A stretch of DNA of 11,455 bases from Dehalococcoidia bacterium (GTDB taxonomy: Bacteria; Chloroflexota; Dehalococcoidia; Dehalococcoidales; UBA1222). Location of the stretch: the NCBI GenBank assembly GCA_009776515.1, contig WRNP01000048.1:1-11455 (forward strand), given 5' to 3'. Positions 7,272 through 11,455 of this stretch are shown here, piece after piece (position 1 is the stretch's first letter; every line of letters starts with the position of its first letter). A model generated the notes under the pieces. It worked only from the letters and a program-made list of their open reading frames with translations. It made no database searches and was not told the DNA's origin. The position numbers and the translations under genes are program-made.

Positions 7272-8054
7272 TTATTTCTTTATGTATTTTTGCGGCGGGG
7301 TCTTTCCCCGGCCTGAAAAGAGCTTCTTCATACTCTCCGCCGTGGTCGCCAAACCTCCCCAGCCGCTGTAAAAATACTGTAGCACGATACGGAAGAGGTT
7401 GGATACCACCCAGTACAGCGCCAGCCCACTGGGGAAAGTCATGGATAGGAACATGAACATAATGGGCATCATGAGCTGCATGGTCTGGGTCTGCGCCTGG
7501 GTTTGGGGATCGGCCACGAGGGGGGCGGCCATTTTTTGCTGCAACCACATAGCCACGCCCACCAAGAGGGCCAGCAACATATCGGGAGTGGCCAGGTTGA
7601 ACCAGAGGAAATGGCTGTTGAGTGGCAACGCGTTATAGACCACGGACCAGGAGTAGAGATAGTTCGAAAGGTTGGCGAATCCCTCAGGGTTGGCCACCAT
7701 GACACGCATGATAGACTGGTAGAGAGCGAACCAGATGGGCATCTGGATGAGCATGGGCAACAGGCAACCAATGGGGCTGATGCCTAACTCACGGTAGAGC
7801 TTCATCTGCTCCTCGGCTAGTTTTTGGGAGTCCTTGGCGTATTTTTTACGTATCTCGGCCAGCTTGGGAGCCATGTCCTGTTGGGCTTTGGTAAGTTTCA
7901 TCTGCCGTCGGGAAAATGGATAGAGCAACAGATTGAAGATGACGGTGATAACGATTATGGCCAATCCAAAGTTGCCAAAGAGGACGTGGGCCAGCACGAT
8001 CAATATATTGATGAGCGGGTTAAGGATTATCAGCTGCCAAATATTGCCAATCAC
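7272..8054 (-). CDS. yidC: Membrane protein insertase YidC/OxaI family
   Basis: This 260-residue polytopic insertase of the cytoplasmic membrane inserts and folds membrane proteins with or without SecYEG. It is the short form, lacking the large periplasmic domain of Gram-negative YidC. Hydrophobic segments lie near 8-26, 29-47, 97-117, 156-174 and 191-228. The hydrophilic coiled-coil-like hairpin is at 48-95. Family landmarks include GISPIGCLLPMLIQMPIWFALY-like sequence (91-112) and FPSGLALYWVVSNLF (207-221). The C-terminus is basic (KKLFSGRGK, KYIKK), as expected for ribosome contact. The start is GTG at 8054, with AAGGAAG upstream overlapping the stop of the preceding propeller gene, which suggests translational coupling. 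The groove arginine found in most homologues (R, five residues before the conserved P) is N41 here. Confidence 0.95.
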   Translation of the reverse strand: MIGNIWQLIILNPLINILIVLAHVLFGNFGLAIIVITVIFNLLLYPFSRRQMKLTKAQQDMAPKLAEIRKKYAKDSQKLAEEQMKLYRELGISPIGCLLPMLIQMPIWFALYQSIMRVMVANPEGFANLSNYLYSWSVVYNALPLNSHFLWFNLATPDMLLALLVGVAMWLQQKMAAPLVADPQTQAQTQTMQLMMPIMFMFLSMTFPSGLALYWVVSNLFRIVLQYFYSGWGGLATTAESMKKLFSGRGKTPPQKYIKK

Positions 8055-8067
8055 GGTATTATCTTCC

Positions 8068-9309
8068 TTATCCTGTAGTCGTTACCGTTTCCGTTACGGT
8101 TACTGTGACCGGGGCGGAGGTGGGAGGGCTAGTGGCGGTGCTCGTCCGAGTACCTATTTCCCAAGCTTCGCGGGTTAAAGGATCGTATTCAAAAACTTTG
8201 CCTGGGTCGATGGCCTGGATATACACCGTGCCATTAGCGGCCGCGAGGGGAGCGCGGACTTTCAAATTGGCCTTTTCCCCTGCGGCGCGCAGTTGGTAGG
8301 GGCTGCTCTCAAATTCCTGGGATGCGGTATTGATGGTGTAGATGTCGCCTTCCTCGGTAACCACGACCACCCTACCGTCAGCGAAGACCGGATCACTGAC
8401 GATGCTACCGCTGGTGGTCAGTTGGACCGTGAGCTCACCGCTACCTGCATCTATAACATAGATCCGGCCATCGGTATTGGGGGCATAGAGCTTACCGTCC
8501 ACCAGTGCCGGTGTTGCCCAAAACCAACTGGGCATATCTGTATCTGTAGCTGGGAACTGCCAAACCAGACTTCCGTTAACGGCATCAAAGGCATAGATGT
8601 GGCGATCCAGCGAAGCAACATAGACAAGGCCCCCGGATACCACCGGCGAGGCTACAATGGCACCCTGGGTGTCGTGGGACCACAGTCTGTCACCGGTAGC
8701 AGCATCCAGAGCATAGATGGTCTTATCGAAAGAGCCAACGTAGACTATGCCGCCGGTAACCGCCGGGGTAGCCCAGATCTCATTGCCGGTTTCAAACTCC
8801 CACAGTGTACCTAAGGTGACAGCGTCCAAGGCATATAGTGTGCCATCCACCGAACCGACAAAGGCCCGGCCGTCCGCCACGGCAATGCCGCCGATGATGG
8901 GCTGAGCCTTGGATTTGTTTGGTGATACGCCCTGCGGCGTCCCGCCGGAACTGAGGTTTATCCGATATATATAGCCGTTGTAGCCTGCCACATAGGCATA
9001 ACCGTTGCTTACGGTCGGGGTGCTGTAAAAGAGAGTGGATTCTTGAAAATTGATGGTGTCCAGAACGCCGCCGTCGCTCCCGCTCAGAACGATCAAATGA
9101 CTTTGTGAGTCAGAGGTACTGCATCCCATGAACCCGCTGCTGGTTCCGGCGGTGGTGGTCAAATAGATGATCTGCCCGTCTGCTCCGGCCAGACCAGACC
9201 AGCCCCGGGCAATGGTGGTGGAAGCTCTGGCGCAACCACCCCATAAAGGTATGATAAGCACAGCGGCAACTAGGCTGGCAAGTAAGGCAAAACGTTTTTT
9301 AGATTTCAT
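8068..9309 (-). CDS. Exported beta-propeller (PQQ-like repeat) lipoprotein next to yidC
   Basis: This is a 413-residue predicted lipoprotein: basic MKSKKR, a hydrophobic core (8-22), then GGC with C26 as the likely lipidated residue. The rest is a series of beta-propeller blades with the PQQ-like pattern A/G-TPAV-x-GG-x-VYVGS-x-D-x-x-IYALDA-x-TG. Clear copies lie near 95-118, 140-163, 179-205, 219-245 and 264-291, with weaker ones near 303-327 and 352-376, so about seven or eight blades. Quinone cofactor binding is not implied: this repeat also occurs in BamB-type scaffold proteins. The C-terminus (387-413) is a Thr/Val/Ser/Pro tail with VTVTVTETVTTTG. The ATG at 9309 follows the yidD stop by 10 bp, and yidC starts 13 bp after its end. 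The position suggests a role in membrane protein biogenesis or envelope quality control, but the function is unknown. Confidence 0.85.
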   Translation of the reverse strand: MKSKKRFALLASLVAAVLIIPLWGGCARASTTIARGWSGLAGADGQIIYLTTTAGTSSGFMGCSTSDSQSHLIVLSGSDGGVLDTINFQESTLFYSTPTVSNGYAYVAGYNGYIYRINLSSGGTPQGVSPNKSKAQPIIGGIAVADGRAFVGSVDGTLYALDAVTLGTLWEFETGNEIWATPAVTGGIVYVGSFDKTIYALDAATGDRLWSHDTQGAIVASPVVSGGLVYVASLDRHIYAFDAVNGSLVWQFPATDTDMPSWFWATPALVDGKLYAPNTDGRIYVIDAGSGELTVQLTTSGSIVSDPVFADGRVVVVTEEGDIYTINTASQEFESSPYQLRAAGEKANLKVRAPLAAANGTVYIQAIDPGKVFEYDPLTREAWEIGTRTSTATSPPTSAPVTVTVTETVTTTG

Positions 9310-9319
9310 AAATTAGCTC

Positions 9320-9541
9320 TCAAACATGTTTTTCGGGTACCGGATCGTAGCCGCCCTCATGCCAAGGATGGCAACGGGCAATGCGGCAAACCCCCATCCA
9401 GATGCCCTCAGTAATCCCAAACCGCGCGATGGCCTCATAGGTATATTGCGAACAGCTCGGCAAGTAGCGGCAATTTGAGGGCATTACCCGTGAGATGGTC
9501 TTTTGGTAAGCCTTAATTAGCCACAGCGCCAACGATTTCAT
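9320..9541 (-). CDS. yidD: YidD membrane protein insertion efficiency factor
   Basis: This is a small membrane-associated protein of 73 residues that assists YidC-dependent insertion. It has an amphipathic N-terminus (MKSLALWLIKAYQKTIS) and the family core SNCRYLPSCSQYTYEAI, then RIARCHPWHEGGYDPVP. The conserved cysteines are present and the length is typical. Its ATG lies inside the end of rnpA (29-bp overlap) with only a weak ribosome binding site, so translation is probably coupled to rnpA. It ends with TGA 10 bp before the propeller gene. Confidence 0.95.
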   Translation of the reverse strand: MKSLALWLIKAYQKTISRVMPSNCRYLPSCSQYTYEAIARFGITEGIWMGVCRIARCHPWHEGGYDPVPEKHV

Positions 9542-9872
9542 CTGACTTGATTAACTCGCTCTTCGCAAGGAGTTCCGCCAAGGTCTCCCGCAAGTCACAA
9601 AATCCGACGGTTGCGGCCCCTGGGCGAGCTATAATCACCGTATCCCTACCCGCTTTGAGAGCCGCCTGTCGCATTATTTCCCTTAGGCGGCGCTTAATGC
9701 GGTTGCGCACCACCGCGTTTCCCAGTTTCTTGCTGACTACCACCCCCCATCGGGAGTAGCTTAAGCCATTCGGCAGGCTCTTTACCGCCAGCAATGGTCG
9801 GCCCAGATATTTGCCTTGACGGTGCAGGCGGGTGAAATCCGCGGGCTTCCTGAGGTGAGACTCTCCTTTCAA
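9513..9872 (-). CDS. rnpA: Ribonuclease P protein component
   Basis: This protein subunit (119 residues) binds the RNase P RNA and promotes 5' maturation of tRNA precursors. The beginning MKGESHLRKPADFTRLHRQGK fits the family start, which supports the TTG start codon at 9872; no ATG or GTG fits nearby, and AAGG lies about 7 bp upstream. The RNR signature is present in KKLGNAVVRNRIKRRLRE (residues about 48-65). The C-terminal part (Ala/Leu/Glu-rich) overlaps yidD. It follows rpmH by 36 bp, the classical rpmH-rnpA order. Confidence 0.95.
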   Translation of the reverse strand: MKGESHLRKPADFTRLHRQGKYLGRPLLAVKSLPNGLSYSRWGVVVSKKLGNAVVRNRIKRRLREIMRQAALKAGRDTVIIARPGAATVGFCDLRETLAELLAKSELIKSDEIVGAVAN

Positions 9873-9908
9873 CGTAAGCCTTGCACGGTTTTAACGCAGG
9901 GGGAGAGA

Positions 9909-10049
9909 CTAGACGACGGTCAAGCGATGGCGGCCTTTGAGCCTTCGGTTTTTAAGCACACTGCGACCACCGCGGCTATCCATGCGAGCCATAAAGCCGT
10001 GTTCCCTCTTACGGGGTATCTTCTTAGGTTGGAATGTCCTCTTAGGCAC
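9909..10049 (-). CDS. rpmH: 50S ribosomal protein bL34
   Basis: This 46-residue very basic ribosomal protein of the large subunit is read by translating the minus strand from a GTG at 10049 to TAG at 9911-9909. It begins MPKRTFQPKKIPRKREHGF and continues MARMDSRGG, RSVLKNRRLKGRHRLTVV, a near-consensus bL34. AAGGAG lies 5 bp before the GTG. It is easily missed because it is short and lacks an ATG start. It stands at the head of the rpmH-rnpA-yidD-yidC-jag block, here directly after rpsR rather than next to dnaA. Confidence 0.97.
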   Translation of the reverse strand: MPKRTFQPKKIPRKREHGFMARMDSRGGRSVLKNRRLKGRHRLTVV

Positions 10050-10064
10050 GTTAACTCCTTGGTT

Positions 10065-10084
10065 AAAACCCAAATTCTGGGTTT
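10065..10084 (-). terminator. Weak terminator-like hairpin between rpsR and rpmH
   Basis: On the minus strand, AAACCCA (10084-10078) pairs with TGGGTTT (10072-10066) around a 5-nt loop, giving a 7-bp stem whose end runs into a short T tract (10068-10065). It begins 2 bp after the rpsR stop. The stem is AT-rich at its base and the T run is short, so partial termination or transcript 3'-end protection is as likely as full termination. Confidence 0.45.
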
Positions 10085-10086
10085 AT

Positions 10087-10488
10087 CTAATCTTGCGCCA
10101 AGACTTCGGCCGGCACCTCGACAGGTTTTTCCGCTTCAGCCGGAGGCGGAGTGGGCGGGGCAAAATTAAGCGGAGGCACCTGTCCCTGGCGATGGATATG
10201 CTCCGGAACAAACGGAAGCAGGGCAATATGGCGCGCCTGCTTGATGGCGGCGGCCAGAGTGTGTTGATGCCGATTGCAGGTGCCGGTCCTCCGGCGCGGT
10301 TCAATCTTGCCGCGGTCGGAAATGAACCTGCCCAGCATGGCCGTATCTTTATAGTCAATACTTCTTATCTTGCCCGCACAGAACGAGCAAAATTTGCGCT
10401 TGGGGGCGTACTTACCGCCCCAGCGACCCGGGCGGCGGTTGCCGCCGGCGGATGGTTTGCCGGGCGCCTTGGTTTCTGCCACTTTCAT
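10087..10488 (-). CDS. rpsR: 30S ribosomal protein bS18 with C-terminal extension
   Basis: This small-subunit protein (133 residues) pairs with bS6 on the ribosome platform. The core is KFCSFCAGKIRSIDYKDTAM...LGRFISDRGKIEPRRRTGTC...LAAAIKQARHIALLPF (about 32-94). Cysteines at CSFC and TGTC make it a cysteine-containing, possibly zinc-binding bS18 form. A basic Gly/Pro-rich N-terminus (about 30 residues) precedes the core. A Pro/Glu/Ala-rich tail (about 103-133) follows it, which many bS18 proteins lack. The ATG at 10488 has AGGAG very close (2-3 bp), tighter than usual. It is the third gene of the rpsF-ssb-rpsR order common in bacteria. Confidence 0.96.
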   Translation of the reverse strand: MKVAETKAPGKPSAGGNRRPGRWGGKYAPKRKFCSFCAGKIRSIDYKDTAMLGRFISDRGKIEPRRRTGTCNRHQHTLAAAIKQARHIALLPFVPEHIHRQGQVPPLNFAPPTPPPAEAEKPVEVPAEVLAQD

Positions 10489-10556
10489 ATCTCCTGATTG
10501 TTATGTTATTCTATTTAGAGCAGGGAGACCGTATCATCTACGGGCATTGAGCCATT

Positions 10557-10964
10557 TTAGCCGAAAGGAAGGTCGTCGCCGTCAATGATATCCTCCAACC
10601 CCTCTTCCGGTTTTTCCTCGGCAGTTGTGGCTGCTTGACGATCGAGGAAAGTCACACGGTTGGCGATGACCTCGGTGCGGTAATGCTTCTGTCCGTCAAG
10701 ACCTTCCCAGTTGCGGTTGTGCAAACGTCCTTCAACATAGACCAGCCGGCCTTTGGTGAGGAACTGGTTGCATTGCTCAGCCAGTTTATTCCAGGCGATG
10801 ACACTGAACCAATCGGTTTCTTGTTTTTTCTCGCCGCTGGGCGTGGTATAGACACGATTGGTCGCCATGCGGAATGAGATCACCGGATTGCCGTTGGGCG
10901 TATAACGCATCTCCGGATCGCTACCGATGTTGCCAATTAGCATCACCTTATTCAGACTTACCAT
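10557..10964 (-). CDS. ssb: Single-stranded DNA-binding protein
   Basis: This protein binds single-stranded DNA in replication, repair and recombination. The OB fold runs from about 4 to 104 (LNKVMLIGNIGSDPEMRYTP, ISFRMATNR, ETDWFSVIAWNKLAEQ, GRLVYVEGRLHNRNWEG). A short acidic linker leads to the tip IIDGDDLPFG, a slightly altered and one-residue-extended version of the usual DDDIPF partner-binding tip. The start at 10964 (ATG, 135 residues) is preferred because AGGAG lies 10 bp upstream; a TTG at 10973 in the same frame is only 1 bp from that site. It lies between rpsF (48 bp) and rpsR. Confidence 0.96.
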   Translation of the reverse strand: MVSLNKVMLIGNIGSDPEMRYTPNGNPVISFRMATNRVYTTPSGEKKQETDWFSVIAWNKLAEQCNQFLTKGRLVYVEGRLHNRNWEGLDGQKHYRTEVIANRVTFLDRQAATTAEEKPEEGLEDIIDGDDLPFG

Positions 10965-11012
10965 ACTTGCCAAACTCCTATCGGGCTCCCCGAGCCCACT
11001 CCCAAAATCAAG

Positions 11013-11354
11013 CTAGTCCTGGTTGACCAGCAAATAGCGCAAAACTTCTTCCAAAATGTTGAGTCTGGCTTCAAGCTGGGGTCCAACCGCTGACTTGGCC
11101 CTGAAATGCACCATCACGTAGTGACCTTCCGACTGGTGCTTGATGGGATAAGCCAGCCGCCTTTTACCAAGCAGGCGAGATTCGGCCACGGTGCCTTCCA
11201 GCCCCATGATGAATTGAGTGATGCCGCCCACGGTAGCATTCAGGCGCTCTTCTGTGAGCGCCGCGCTGATTACCAGCATTAATTCATAATTCCGCTGGAC
11301 ACTCGGGATGCTGGTGCCGCCGACGTCCTTGGATACTTTAGCTTTGGTTGCCAC
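11013..11354 (-). CDS. rpsF: 30S ribosomal protein bS6
   Basis: This small-subunit protein (113 residues) forms a heterodimer with bS18. The ferredoxin-like fold is recognisable: RNYELMLVISAALTEERL, an antiparallel strand with LLGKRRLAYPIKHQSEGHYV, and the final helix ARLNILEEVLRYLLVNQD. About 22 extra residues (Lys/Val/Ser/Gly-rich) precede the usual start. They are supported by a GTG start at 11354 with AGGAG 5 bp upstream, and no other start lies closer to the core. It is the first gene of the minus-strand array, directly behind a strong promoter. Confidence 0.95.
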   Translation of the reverse strand: MATKAKVSKDVGGTSIPSVQRNYELMLVISAALTEERLNATVGGITQFIMGLEGTVAESRLLGKRRLAYPIKHQSEGHYVMVHFRAKSAVGPQLEARLNILEEVLRYLLVNQD

Positions 11355-11385
11355 TTATTCTCCTAAAGCAAACGAAATTCTGAAC

Positions 11386-11413
11386 ATTATACCATAATGC
11401 ATGGAAAGCGCAA
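11386..11413 (-). promoter_or_regulatory. Sigma-70-type promoter of the rpsF operon
   Basis: The minus strand shows -35 TTGCGC (11413-11408), a 16-bp spacer, and a perfect -10 TATAAT (11391-11386) with an extended TGG immediately before it. Transcription would start near 11379, giving a leader of about 25 nt with the AGGAG ribosome binding site. This leader is too short to hold the structured S6:S18-binding RNA element known from some rpsF leaders. Confidence 0.8.
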
Positions 11414-11455
11414 ACGCGCGCGTCCACATACGAGAAACTGTACGCACGATGGCTT

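Noticed and set aside
8293..8814. 173-codon plus-strand open frame opposite the propeller gene
   Set aside because: Antisense shadow of the regular blade repeats; no family features.
8068..9309. True quinoprotein dehydrogenase (PQQ enzyme)
   Set aside because: Only short propeller repeats are visible, with none of the dehydrogenase catalytic sequence, and the length is far below the usual size of those enzymes.
9937..10497. 186-codon plus-strand open frame opposite rpmH and rpsR
   Set aside because: It covers two certain ribosomal protein genes on the other strand and shows no domain.
10965..10973. TTG start for ssb
   Set aside because: It would lie 1 bp from the AGGAG; the ATG at 10964 has workable spacing and matches the family N-terminus.

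Overview
The window looks like a core chromosomal segment of a bacterium of moderate-to-high GC content that carries one insertion sequence. Almost all genes lie on the minus strand and are packed into short-gap, probably co-transcribed clusters. My best taxonomic guess is Chloroflexota, perhaps Dehalococcoidia. The reasons are the overall protein character, small lipoprotein-rich envelope genes, an eukaryote-like (type 2) IleRS, a T-box in front of ileS, and a bS18 with a C-terminal tail. This is inference, not proof; no rRNA or phylogenetic marker comparison was possible.

Layout from left to right. Positions 1-2095 are a complete IS1634-like insertion sequence: 17-bp perfect terminal inverted repeats, one intact DDE transposase on the plus strand, and intrinsic-terminator hairpins just inside both ends. 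Next, on the plus strand, is a trypsin-like HtrA/DegP-type protease with a lipoprotein-type N-terminus and one PDZ domain (2173-3153). Its stop codon overlaps that of the convergent ileS (3150-6221, minus). Upstream of ileS is a T-box riboswitch (about 6540-6278, minus) with an AUC (Ile) specifier, an antiterminator carrying a UGGU bulge, and a mutually exclusive intrinsic terminator. IleRS expression is therefore predicted to respond to uncharged tRNA-Ile.

Upstream of the T-box, and reading in the same direction, is a nine-gene array: rpsF, ssb, rpsR, rpmH, rnpA, yidD, a beta-propeller (PQQ-like repeat) lipoprotein, yidC and jag/khpB (11354 down to 6591). A strong extended -10 promoter precedes rpsF. 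A weak terminator-like hairpin lies between rpsR and rpmH. The widely conserved rpmH-rnpA-yidD-yidC-jag block (ribosome, tRNA processing, membrane protein insertion) is thus joined to the rpsF-ssb-rpsR block and carries an extra exported propeller gene between yidD and yidC. rpmH (9909-10049) starts with GTG.

I did not find an obviously unprecedented multi-gene system. The points most worth a second look are: (1) the T-box with a non-canonical antiterminator bulge; (2) an IleRS whose HIGH motif is rearranged to GIHH, a variant linked to extreme mupirocin resistance; (3) the propeller lipoprotein embedded next to yidC, together with a YidC whose conserved groove arginine is replaced by asparagine; and (4) the terminator-insulated IS sitting 77 bp upstream of the protease start.
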